NCBI RefSeq assembly: GCF_014472415.1
Contig: NZ_JACSZV010000013.1
Coordinates: 53,429-117,428, forward strand
Reading direction: 5' to 3'
DNA from: Pseudomonas sp. N40(2020)
GTDB taxonomy: Bacteria; Pseudomonadota; Gammaproteobacteria; Pseudomonadales; Pseudomonadaceae
Length of the DNA: 64,000 bases
The notes under the pieces were generated by a model. That model was not told where the DNA came from and ran no database searches. It saw only the letters and a program-made list of their open reading frames with translations. The translations under genes and the position numbers were made by a program. Positions 1 to 8,965 of the stretch are shown here, piece after piece; the stretch's first letter is position 1; each line of letters begins with the position of its first letter.

Positions 1-3000
1 CGGCTGACTGCCCAGCCCCGCACGGAAATAGCGGCCGCTGCTCAGGCCAAGCCAGGCCTGTTCACGCAGCCCTTCAAGAACGTAGGCACGCGCATGCACA
101 AATCTGGCGAGCCCCCCGGTGCTGATCGCGCCCCCCATGCCAGGCGTTGCATCCTTGAAAGGGCGCGACGTGGCAAAGTGACGTATCAAGGAGGACCAGT
201 AAACCGCACCGGGCTTGTGGACGTAGTCGTGCTGCCGGGATGAGGTCTTGATACCCGTCAACTCGATGGCCCAACCCGTTATCCGATACTCCAGGGTCGT
301 TTCGACCTCGCTCTGCTCCAGCATTCGTTGCGATATCCGCAGAGTGCTGTGCGCATCCTGAACACAGCCAATGATCTTTGCACCGCTCGCCGGGTTCATC
401 AGTCGATAACGGTGGATGACCGTGCCGGTCACCGCATCGACGCGCCAGACCGTTGCATGATCCGGATGGTAGAACCATGCGTGCTGCGCGTTGGCGCCTG
501 CCAGAACGACACCCTCATTGACGGTTTCAGGCAGGTCGCGGGCGTAGAGCAAGCGATCACGCGCTACCTCATAGAACGCGGTGGTGACGACCGGTTGATT
601 GGCAGAAGTACAAGGCACCGTGTACTTGTAAAGCGGCACGTATGCCGATACCAAACGCTTTTCCCTGGCCCGTTTACGCAGGTGCGAGAGCACCTGCGCT
701 ACGGTGCTCTTGGCTTCGAGCGAGACAGACAGCAGAAGCAATCTTTTTTCCTGCCAGTCCACCTGGAACAGCTCACCCTTGGCCAGTTCAATCATTCCTT
801 CGAAGGCATTGAGCACAATGCCGTCGACGATCAGGTTCGCGCCGTCGAAAGTGACGCGTTCAAGGGCTGCCCAAGGTGCGTGAATGACCCATTTCGCGTA
901 GCTGACATCATCAAGCGTCACCGCTTTAACCCCGGGCGTCAGCCAGAGCTGATAAAGCCCTGACTGAGCGGTAATCGCATAGGAGATCAGTTTTTTCCAT
1001 TCCGGCGGCAGCTCCGGGATCAGTAGCTGACGCACATGCTCATCCAGCCGCACCTCGATATGGGTCGGCTTATAGATCGGATACAACTTGTACAGGATGT
1101 ACGGGAACGGTGTGTTGACGGTGAAATAGAACCGCCGGTTACCTAGCTCGTCATACTCCAGCTTCTCCACAGCGCTGTTGCGCAATTCCGGATACCGGGT
1201 TTCGATCCGCTCGTCGAAGTGATTGGCCAGCGCCTGGACGGGGAAAAAACCGGAGGCTAACGATGTGGGAACCTCACTCCAGGCCCGAGGTTCGTGCCGC
1301 TCTCCCGGCAGGGTCTGATAGATATATCCTGGCGTTCCCAGTTGGTAATCGTAACCGTAATAGCAGATGGGCGTACACGGCAGCACCACGGTCTGGATAT
1401 CGTCGGGGACGACCCGGATCAGGCCAATCTTGCAGGGAAGCTCCAGCGCCTTACGGATATCGATTGCCCGGTGAATTTGCTTGGGATCGTCGTTGTATTG
1501 CGGCAACCCCGAGCCGCCAATCATGGGATAGAACTTCTGACTATCAAAGCTGACCTGATTCTTTTGCAGATCCAGCAGCGTGATGACGGCCTCGGGTTCG
1601 AATCGCAGCACCCCGTCCTTGCGGGAGTAACCGGCGGTCCCGTAGGCGTTTTTAACCTTGCGCAAATGTGCGCCCACGCCTTTGGCCTTGTCGCTGATCT
1701 GCCCCAGATTACTGGCGATGGCCGTCACGCCAATGCCGACGCCCAGCAACGGCACCGACAGAAACGCCGCAGCGGCACCCACCGTTCCGCCAACAGCCAG
1801 CGCCACGATGTCCAGCCCCAGCGCCGCCACATTGAAGGTCAATTGAGTGGCAAGCCGCGAGCGCTGCTCCTGGTTTTCCGCCACCGTCAGGCCATAAATG
1901 TCGAAGCCGATATTGATGATTGAAAAGCCGATCCCGCCCACGATCGAAGCCTTGCCCAGCAGCCGTGCCGACAGCGATGACTGGCGCAGGGCCAGCGCTT
2001 GCTCACTGGCCGCCACCTGCCGAACCAGGTTGATCAACTGCACCGAATCACTCAACACGCCAAAACCCAACTGGGCATAGCTGACATAGACCTGCACCTG
2101 AAGTGCGATCGACAACGCCGGTACCTGACCTTCCCCGGCCTGATATTCGCGATTGCGCATTTCGGTGATCAGGGTCTGGATCGCAAAGGCAAAACTCAAT
2201 CGACTGCCGCCGTCGGCTTCACCCACGGCGGTTGGTTTGCCTGCCAGCGTCTTCACCAGACGCTGAATATGCTGTTTGACCTTGCTGAAACGGACATCAT
2301 GGGTGGTCACCACTCGGGTGTTCTGCGGATTGTGCGCATCCACCAGCGTCACGCTGTAACCCGCGTCTGGCTTTTGCTCAAGCGTATCCAACAGCGGCAA
2401 ATATTCACTGCCCAGCGAGTGCTCGGTTCGTAGATTGCTGCTGGCCTGATCGAATTCCTGCGCCCAGTAACGGGCGTCCAGTTGCGCCAGACCAGCCCCC
2501 ATCCGCGCGTTTTCGTTCAGCGAGCGCTGGCGCCCCACCGCTTGTTTTTCCCAGACCGAAGCCGTTTTGGCCTCGACTATTGGCCCACTCTGCAAAAAAC
2601 TGTCGAGCTGCGTATTCGACGCAAGCACTTTGCCGGCGAGCTCTGTGGTGTTCAGTTCAATGACGTTGAACCGCGCTGCCTCTCCATCCGCGAGACCGTA
2701 AAGTCTGGCCATCGCGCCGTTATCGCCGGCGAGGTAGCGCTGCATGCCTTGCTTGAGCTCTTCAACCCGTGAAAATCCGTAGATCGCGAAGTTAGGCTCA
2801 TAAAAACGGTAGACCGTCTGACTGCCAATGAGCATTTTTGCCACCAGCATCGCGTGATTGCCGGTGTCGAGCAGCATCACGCTCGGAGCCGTTTTCGCCT
2901 CAAGCGTTTGTGCGATGCTTTCCAGGCTGTGAGTGCCTTGGGGCTTGCCGACATCGTTCAACGGCAGCGCTTGCAATTCGTCCAGCGCCAACAGCAACGC

Positions 3001-5610
3001 CCGCGAGTCGGCGTCTTCGGGGGTCAGACTGGCATTGGCCACTCGACCGATCAGCGCGCGTTCGGCCGAGTCGCCATGGGTCAGTGCCGCCGCCATCAAC
3101 AGTGCCAGCGGATAGCACCGACGGCCGGGATCGCCCGGCGTACGCATCAGTAGATCCTGCGGCATTTGCCTGGCGGAAATCGCCCCGGCCATGAACAGTT
3201 CGGCACGAACCTGCGCACCGCGCCTGAGGATCTGCGTGTGATATTCACGTTGTGCGGTGCTGTTGATTTGCCCGATGCGCTCACCCCACTGGTGCAACGT
3301 CAAGGGATCTGTCAGAGCCAATACCTTGAGTTCGCGCGCTGTGTGCGTGCCAGGCTGACGAGCGTTCGCAAGACCCACTTCAAACGCCGGGGACGCGTGT
3401 TGGCGCAAGGCTTTTTCGATCGCGTTGTAACGGGCGAACAGGCCACCTTCGGCGGTTTGCGTTGCCAGGTCCATGGCCTGCTGCCAAGCACCGGCAAAAC
3501 CGCTGGTGTCCAGACGCGTAGCGCCAAACATCCCGCCCAGCATCACGCGCAACAACGGGCTGAGTTGCTCGACAGTCAGCGACCCGTGTGCAACCCGGGT
3601 AAACAGTTCGTTCAAGTGGCTGGTGGATTCGGCACCGTGAGACAGCGGCAGCTCGCTGACGGGTTGAGCGATAATTTGCTGGCGGACGTCGAAACCGATG
3701 GCCACTGGTTTATCGAACGTGATGTCACCACTCAACTTGTCCTTCATTGCACGAATGAACGGATCGCCCAGCGCCTCCATCAGTTGTTGCAGGACGGAGG
3801 TCAACAGCACCGGCCTGCCTTCGATGAGCGGCCAGCCTTGTTTGAAGGTCAGTGTCTGCCCTTTGAGCAGGTCATTCAGATCGCCGGCATAACGTGACTT
3901 GAGTTTGCCGGTTTGCCATTTTTCCCGCTCTTTGGCCAGCCATTGCTCGGGATCATCGTTGACGGTCCAGCCGGAGATCATTTCCTCTTCAGTGGAAACG
4001 TTATAGCCCTCGACCAACTTCAGACGATTGCGAACGTCATCAATATGCTCGGGTTGCAGCGACTGCTCGATGTATTTGGTCAGTCCTGCGGCAGCGGCGC
4101 CCGGACCGGTAAGAGCGATGGTGCCGCGGGCATCGACGCGAATGCCATCCTGGTAATACGTTCGGATCGCATCGATCAGTTTCAATGACGAAAAATGAAT
4201 CTTCGAGTCAGGCAACTTGCCCAGCGCCTGCATTTCGTTGACCACATTCTGAATCACATCGATTAATCGCCCTTCATCCGCGACGTCGATTGCGGCGGCG
4301 ACCGCACGGCGCTCCACTTCCAGCAGGCAATCATAATTAAGACGGATCATCTGCATGTAAGCCATGGTCATGGCACTGCCGGAATGAGCAATAAAGTGCG
4401 CATTCATTTCCCCCCCGGCCTGAATCCCGTGGGCCGTTCCCAGGCGCAGGGACCCCGCGGGGGCCGATTGTTGTTGCGGTGCCGCGAAGATTTCACTGAC
4501 AGCAGGTTTTGTCAGCGCAAAGGCAGTTAACGCCGCTTGATGCTGTTCAGGAATCTTGCCGACCCGATCGAGGTAACGCTGTCGATCGCGACCGGGCATC
4601 AACGCCTCATTGTGATTCAGCAGCAGTTGCAAAACGCCGATGCGAGCCTCCGCATTGAATTGACTGATATCGACTCCGCCCAACCTGTCTGACAGTGCGG
4701 GCAAGTAATCCATATCGCTGTAACGACCACCCTCCAGATACTCGGCCTGCAACCGCACCACATCACTGGCCGCCGCAAAGTTGCCGCGCATACCGACTTC
4801 TCGCTGATAGACGTCCTGTAAAAAGTGACCAGCGAACTCATGTTTGACATCCCGCAACTGCAGATCCTGCCCGACCATCGCCAGATGCGTGTCCAGACAG
4901 CGTTGTCGGAAAGCCTCCAGCGTCGCGCGATCCTTGCCGTAAGCTCGAACCATCAGCTCGATACGCGCCCCGTCCGTGCGACCCACCCACTGCGGCTGGT
5001 TGAGATAGTCGAACATCTGGTTTTTCAAAACCCGGGCGCGGTCTTCAATCATTTGCGACAACTGCCGGGACTGCGTGACGTCACTCCCGCCTGACTCCAT
5101 TGCATGCACCCTGGCACTGTCGAGAATCACGCGGTTCATCTCGAAAGCCAGCAACGCATCACTGTCGTACCAAAGGTTGAACTTGTAGTCCTGCGGTTTC
5201 AAAACCTCGCGCCAGATATTCATGTAATCGCGCTGGATGTTGCCGACCTCGCTACCGCCCACCCAGACGAAATGCATGACTTTGGGCACGGGAGCAGCAG
5301 CGCCCGAGAGCAGGGTTACCGTATCGGACAGCGTCGTCACATACTGTTTTATTCCGTCGTAGATCTGGTCGATTGCTGAAGGAACCGGTGTAACCTTTTG
5401 GCGCAGCAACGACGCGAGTGTTTCCTGAAACAGTTTTGCCGACAGCACTTTCTCCGCCACATCGACTGTTTTATTGACCACCTGATAATGCCTGGCAAGT
5501 GCCGCGTACTCGGCAGAACCGGAGAACTCACTCAACACCGTTTGTATAGCTGAATATTCTTGCGACGAAATAAAGGCAGACCGCCCTTGGTGACTTTCCG
5601 AAGTGCCCAT
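1..5610 (-). CDS. LifA/TcdB-like giant toxin, C-terminally cut by window edge
   Basis: Open frame of 1870 codons from ATG at 5610 running off the left edge with no stop. Residues about 105-420 look like a TcdA/TcdB-type glycosyltransferase: W116 in HFVWVGG, D283 and R286 in AAASDVVR, Y297, then D299-x-D301 in YSDMDYLP, with nearly the spacing of TcdB W102, D270, R273, Y284, D286, D288. A second module has C832 (GRRCYPLALL) and H919 (TGNHAMLVAK), resembling a C58 (YopT/AvrPphB) protease, but the expected Asp is Glu938 in FYEPNFA. Residues about 1215-1310 are hydrophobic and Gly/Ala-rich, like the TcdA/TcdB pore-forming region. This order matches lymphostatin LifA/Efa1. No signal peptide was seen. 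A GGGGA sequence lies about 6 bases before the ATG. Function as a host- or insect-directed toxin is inferred. Confidence 0.8.
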   Translation of the reverse strand, partial: MGTSESHQGRSAFISSQEYSAIQTVLSEFSGSAEYAALARHYQVVNKTVDVAEKVLSAKLFQETLASLLRQKVTPVPSAIDQIYDGIKQYVTTLSDTVTLLSGAAAPVPKVMHFVWVGGSEVGNIQRDYMNIWREVLKPQDYKFNLWYDSDALLAFEMNRVILDSARVHAMESGGSDVTQSRQLSQMIEDRARVLKNQMFDYLNQPQWVGRTDGARIELMVRAYGKDRATLEAFRQRCLDTHLAMVGQDLQLRDVKHEFAGHFLQDVYQREVGMRGNFAAASDVVRLQAEYLEGGRYSDMDYLPALSDRLGGVDISQFNAEARIGVLQLLLNHNEALMPGRDRQRYLDRVGKIPEQHQAALTAFALTKPAVSEIFAAPQQQSAPAGSLRLGTAHGIQAGGEMNAHFIAHSGSAMTMAYMQMIRLNYDCLLEVERRAVAAAIDVADEGRLIDVIQNVVNEMQALGKLPDSKIHFSSLKLIDAIRTYYQDGIRVDARGTIALTGPGAAAAGLTKYIEQSLQPEHIDDVRNRLKLVEGYNVSTEEEMISGWTVNDDPEQWLAKEREKWQTGKLKSRYAGDLNDLLKGQTLTFKQGWPLIEGRPVLLTSVLQQLMEALGDPFIRAMKDKLSGDITFDKPVAIGFDVRQQIIAQPVSELPLSHGAESTSHLNELFTRVAHGSLTVEQLSPLLRVMLGGMFGATRLDTSGFAGAWQQAMDLATQTAEGGLFARYNAIEKALRQHASPAFEVGLANARQPGTHTARELKVLALTDPLTLHQWGERIGQINSTAQREYHTQILRRGAQVRAELFMAGAISARQMPQDLLMRTPGDPGRRCYPLALLMAAALTHGDSAERALIGRVANASLTPEDADSRALLLALDELQALPLNDVGKPQGTHSLESIAQTLEAKTAPSVMLLDTGNHAMLVAKMLIGSQTVYRFYEPNFAIYGFSRVEELKQGMQRYLAGDNGAMARLYGLADGEAARFNVIELNTTELAGKVLASNTQLDSFLQSGPIVEAKTASVWEKQAVGRQRSLNENARMGAGLAQLDARYWAQEFDQASSNLRTEHSLGSEYLPLLDTLEQKPDAGYSVTLVDAHNPQNTRVVTTHDVRFSKVKQHIQRLVKTLAGKPTAVGEADGGSRLSFAFAIQTLITEMRNREYQAGEGQVPALSIALQVQVYVSYAQLGFGVLSDSVQLINLVRQVAASEQALALRQSSLSARLLGKASIVGGIGFSIINIGFDIYGLTVAENQEQRSRLATQLTFNVAALGLDIVALAVGGTVGAAAAFLSVPLLGVGIGVTAIASNLGQISDKAKGVGAHLRKVKNAYGTAGYSRKDGVLRFEPEAVITLLDLQKNQVSFDSQKFYPMIGGSGLPQYNDDPKQIHRAIDIRKALELPCKIGLIRVVPDDIQTVVLPCTPICYYGYDYQLGTPGYIYQTLPGERHEPRAWSEVPTSLASGFFPVQALANHFDERIETRYPELRNSAVEKLEYDELGNRRFYFTVNTPFPYILYKLYPIYKPTHIEVRLDEHVRQLLIPELPPEWKKLISYAITAQSGLYQLWLTPGVKAVTLDDVSYAKWVIHAPWAALERVTFDGANLIVDGIVLNAFEGMIELAKGELFQVDWQEKRLLLLSVSLEAKSTVAQVLSHLRKRAREKRLVSAYVPLYKYTVPCTSANQPVVTTAFYEVARDRLLYARDLPETVNEGVVLAGANAQHAWFYHPDHATVWRVDAVTGTVIHRYRLMNPASGAKIIGCVQDAHSTLRISQRMLEQSEVETTLEYRITGWAIELTGIKTSSRQHDYVHKPGAVYWSSLIRHFATSRPFKDATPGMGGAISTGGLARFVHARAYVLEGLREQAWLGLSSGRYFRAGLGSQP

Positions 5611-5788
5611 TACATCCCCATCCTTGAGTTGATAAAGCATTAGACGGACAAAACTATTGGGCAAAGACGAATGATTCAAACGCGAAGAAATTCAAACAAT
5701 GTCAGGAGAAACATCGAACAACATTCAACTGTTACGCAGGGTTCCATCGGAGATAAACACCGCCCTCCAGTATTGTCTGCAGAAAAGC

Positions 5789-5826
5789 AAACAAGGCCAC
5801 GAACCCAATGGTTCGCAGCCTTGTTT
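5789..5826 (-). terminator. Rho-independent terminator of the cobGHIJ operon
   Basis: Perfect outer arms AAACAAGGC (5789-5797) and GCCTTGTTT (5818-5826), with inner GAACC/GGTTC pairing around CAAT. Read on the minus strand it is followed by GCTTTTCTG, and it lies about 95 bases past the cobJ stop. The rest of 5611-5919 between the toxin start and cobJ holds no gene that I can support; 5611-5788 probably carries the toxin promoter. Confidence 0.7.
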
Positions 5827-5919
5827 ATATTCCTGGAAGTTGTACCCGGCGGAGTTAACTTAAGCTCACAAATGCGCGAAGTTACTTACAACTTCTCATG
5901 AGCCCTGAAAGAAACACCG

Positions 5920-7608
5920 TCAGGCATCCGGCTTCTCGCCGTACCAGCGCGGCGTGTAAACCCACTCGCCCCCCGTAGCGCGAGGAAAGGTGCACGTGGT
6001 GGACGAGCCGATCAGCACCATGGTGCGCATATCGACCTGATCCGCGGTCAGCGCGCCCAGCGTCGTGGTGCGCAGGGTCTGGCCCGGCCGGCCGATATCG
6101 CGGCCCAACACCACAGGCGTCTCGGGGGTGCGATGCTGCGCGACGATCTCCAGCGCACGCCCCAGTTGCCACGGACGGGCGCGGGAGATCGGGTTGTAGA
6201 ACGCCAGCGCCAGATCCGCTTCGGCCGCCAGATCCAGACGCTTCTCGATGATCGACCACGGTTTGAGGTTGTCCGACAGCGACATCACGCAGAAGTCGTG
6301 CCCCAGCGGCGCCCCAGCCTGAGCGGCGGTGGCGAGCGAGGCCGACACACCCGGCAGGATTTCCAGATCGACGCTGTGCCAGGCCGGATCGGTCGATTCG
6401 TGCAACGCTTCGAGCACCGCGGCCGCCATGGCGAACACACCCGGATCGCCAGAAGACACCACGATCACCGAACGGCCCTCGGCCGCCAGCCTGAAGGCGT
6501 GACGGGCACGCTGCATTTCTTCGCGGTTGTCGGTGCAATGCTGGATTTGATCGTCGCGGAACGGGCCGGCCATGCGCACGTAGGTTTCGTAGCCGAGCAC
6601 GTCGGTGGCGCGGGCCAGTTCGGCTTTCACCGCCGGCACCATCAGTTCGGCAGCGCCGGGGCCGAGGCCGATTACCGCCAGGCGACCGCGTGGGCGACCG
6701 ATTTGCGCGACGTCCAGCGGCTGCTCGGAAACAGCCAAAGTGATGCCGTGTGCTGAGCCGATAATCGACACATCCGGCAGCGCATGAAGGTCGCTCGTTG
6801 CAGCGATAAACCGCAGCGGCACGCCCAACTCCAGCGCCGCTTCACGCAGATTCGCCGCGGCCATTTCAGTGTCGATCGCCACCAGACAGGCCAGCGATTG
6901 CACCGCCAGTTTCGCCTCGTGCAACGCGCTACGCAGGGTGTTCGGCAGATCCGGCACTTCAGCGCTGACCATCGCCGCGACACTGCGCGGGTAAATCAGC
7001 AATTCATTGGCGTTCGCTTCGCGTTCGGCACTGCCGATATGGATCGAACGCTGCGCCTGCGGATCTTCCGGCAACTGTGCCTGCGCCAGCCACGGCGCCG
7101 CACCTTCGATGTGCACAGAGTGTCCGGCCAACAGGTCAGAGACAAACCGCTTGCCCAGTTCCAGATCCGCGAGCGCGTAGCCACTCGGAGGATTGAGCAG
7201 ACAGGTGCCAAAGCGCAGCTCGCCGCTGGTGGTGATCGCCGCCGAGACTTGCAGCCCGGCCGCGATTTCCCGCGCCATGACATTCACCCCGCCGAGGCCA
7301 CCGAGCAGCGGCACCACGGCGCTGCCGTCTTCAGCGACGGCGAGTACCGCAGGCTCGACGCCTTTCTCCAGCAACAGCGGCGCCAGGGTGCGGATGACAA
7401 TGCCGGCCGCGCACAGGGCAATGATCGGCGTGTCCTGCTGATACAGCGCGCGCAGGGTCGCGCCGAATTCCTGATAGGTGCAGTCGGCGCCTTCGACCCG
7501 ACCGGCGAGGCCGTGGATCTGCGCCGCCGGATACACCTGCTGAATGCGCCGCGCGGTGGCCAGGCTGCCCTGACCGAGAATGACAATGGCGGGAGTGGAT
7601 GGCGTCAT
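5920..7608 (-). CDS. cobJ: CbiG-like/precorrin-3B C17-methyltransferase fusion (CobJ)
   Basis: 562 residues. The C-terminal ~245 residues are a tetrapyrrole SAM-methylase: GLGPG near its start, VSSGDPGVFAM, and LPGVSASLATAAQAGAPLGHDF. They match CobJ, which contracts the corrin ring by methylating C17 of precorrin-3B. The first ~310 residues resemble CbiG: an N-terminal stretch (GQGSLATARR, ALCAAGIVIRTLAPLL) and a CobE/CbiG C-terminal-like part (LACLVAIDTEMAAANLREA). CobJ alone is about 250 residues, so this is a fusion. The start at 7608 overlaps the cobI stop as TGATG; an upstream in-frame Met would lie inside cobI. Last gene of the minus-strand operon, with a terminator downstream. Confidence 0.92.
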   Translation of the reverse strand: MTPSTPAIVILGQGSLATARRIQQVYPAAQIHGLAGRVEGADCTYQEFGATLRALYQQDTPIIALCAAGIVIRTLAPLLLEKGVEPAVLAVAEDGSAVVPLLGGLGGVNVMAREIAAGLQVSAAITTSGELRFGTCLLNPPSGYALADLELGKRFVSDLLAGHSVHIEGAAPWLAQAQLPEDPQAQRSIHIGSAEREANANELLIYPRSVAAMVSAEVPDLPNTLRSALHEAKLAVQSLACLVAIDTEMAAANLREAALELGVPLRFIAATSDLHALPDVSIIGSAHGITLAVSEQPLDVAQIGRPRGRLAVIGLGPGAAELMVPAVKAELARATDVLGYETYVRMAGPFRDDQIQHCTDNREEMQRARHAFRLAAEGRSVIVVSSGDPGVFAMAAAVLEALHESTDPAWHSVDLEILPGVSASLATAAQAGAPLGHDFCVMSLSDNLKPWSIIEKRLDLAAEADLALAFYNPISRARPWQLGRALEIVAQHRTPETPVVLGRDIGRPGQTLRTTTLGALTADQVDMRTMVLIGSSTTCTFPRATGGEWVYTPRWYGEKPDA

Positions 7609-8342
7609 CAGCCTTGCCACCGTTCGCCGGGCACGATAATCAGCGAGAAGTACGGCGACGACATCGGCTCGACCTGATCCATCGGCACGATCTTCTGATT
7701 GGCCATGGTCGCGCGCTCGACGTACAGCGCCCGTTCGGCGAGGCCGAGTTCTTCCAGCACCTGACGCACTTTGGGGAAATTGCGCCCCAGCTTCATGATC
7801 ACTGCCGCATCGGCATCGGCCAAACGTCGCTTGAGTTCCTCGTGGGGCAAGACGCCGGAAAGCACCGACAGGCTCTGATTGCGGTACACCAACGGCGCAC
7901 CCAGCACCGAAGCGCCGCCCAGCATCGAACACACGCCCGGCACAACTTGCGCTTCGTAGCGGGTGGCCAGGCGATCATGCAGATACATATAAGAACCGTA
8001 GAAGAACGGATCGCCTTCGCAGATCACCGCGACATCACGACCAGCATCCAGATGCGCGGCCACCGTCTCGGCGGCTTCATCGTAGAAATCGCTGATGACT
8101 TGTTCATAAGAAAGAGGTGCCGGCAACGCTTCAGTGGTCACCGGGTACACCAGCGGCAGCAGGTTCTGTGCCTCTTGCAGGTGCGCTTCGATGATGCCGA
8201 AGGCGTTGCCTTTTTTACCCTTGGCGACGAAGTACGCGACCACTGGCGATTCGCGCAGCAGGCGCAGGGCCTTGACGGTAATCAGCTCCGGATCTCCGGG
8301 GCCCACGCCCAGGCCAATCAAACGACCTTTTGCCTGCATCAT
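7608..8342 (-). CDS. cobI: Precorrin-2 C20-methyltransferase
   Basis: 244 residues with the SAM-methylase signatures [20 protein letters not shown] at the N-terminus, [14 protein letters not shown] in the middle and [18 protein letters not shown], typical of CobI/CbiL. It methylates C20 of precorrin-2, the first committed step towards cobalamin after sirohydrochlorin branching. Two adjacent ATGs (8342 and 8339) are possible. GGAG lies 5 bases from the first and 8 from the second, so either could be used. The cobH stop overlaps the start and the cobJ start overlaps the stop, which points to translational coupling along cobG-cobH-cobI-cobJ. Confidence 0.95.
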   Translation of the reverse strand: MMQAKGRLIGLGVGPGDPELITVKALRLLRESPVVAYFVAKGKKGNAFGIIEAHLQEAQNLLPLVYPVTTEALPAPLSYEQVISDFYDEAAETVAAHLDAGRDVAVICEGDPFFYGSYMYLHDRLATRYEAQVVPGVCSMLGGASVLGAPLVYRNQSLSVLSGVLPHEELKRRLADADAAVIMKLGRNFPKVRQVLEELGLAERALYVERATMANQKIVPMDQVEPMSSPYFSLIIVPGERWQG

Positions 8343-8965
8343 TCGATCTCCGTGGCGAGGGCGTTGACTGCCGCAGCGGCCATGGCGCTGCCGCCGAGGC
8401 GGCCCTGCATGATCACGAACGGCACGCCACGGCTGTCGGCCGCCAGCGCCGCTTTGGATTCTGCGGCACCGACGAAGCCCACCGGGAAGCCGAGGATCAG
8501 CGCCGGTTTCGGTGCGCCGGCGTCGAGCATTTCCAGCAGATAGAACAGCGCGGTCGGCGCGTTGCCGATCACCACCACGCTACCTTCCAGATGCGGCCGC
8601 CACAGTTCCAGCGCGGCGGCGGAACGGGTGTTGCCCAACTCACGGGCCAGCTCCGGCACGCTCTCGTCGCGCAGGGTGCAGATCACTTCGTTGTTCGCCG
8701 GCAGGCGCGCACGGGTCACGCCTTCGGAAACCATCCGCGCATCGCAGAGGATCGGCGCACCGGCGGCCAGCGCATCGCGCCCGGCCTTGCCCGCACCTTC
8801 AGAGAATTGCAGACCGTCGACGGCCTCGACCATGCCGCAAGCGTGGATCACCCGCACCGCGAGTTTTTCCAGATCGGCCGGGATGCGCGCCAGATTGGCC
8901 TCGCTGCGAATGATCGCGAAGGAGTTGCGATAGATCTCCTGACCGTCGCGGATGTAATCAAGCAT
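8339..8965 (-). CDS. cobH: Precorrin-8X methylmutase
   Basis: 208 residues, the usual CobH/CbiC length, opening [20 protein letters not shown], with VIHACGMVE (the His is the expected catalytic residue), [27 protein letters not shown] and [15 protein letters not shown]. It moves the methyl group from C11 to C12 to make hydrogenobyrinate. The start at 8965 overlaps the end of cobG by 8 bases. A longer in-frame reading into cobG was rejected because family similarity begins at this Met. Confidence 0.95.
   Translation of the reverse strand: MLDYIRDGQEIYRNSFAIIRSEANLARIPADLEKLAVRVIHACGMVEAVDGLQFSEGAGKAGRDALAAGAPILCDARMVSEGVTRARLPANNEVICTLRDESVPELARELGNTRSAAALELWRPHLEGSVVVIGNAPTALFYLLEMLDAGAPKPALILGFPVGFVGAAESKAALAADSRGVPFVIMQGRLGGSAMAAAAVNALATEIE

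Noticed and set aside
328..5900. Many plus-strand open frames between 328 and 5900
   Set aside because: They are antisense shadows of the single continuous minus-strand toxin frame, which has family motifs along its length; none has a ribosome site or recognisable product.
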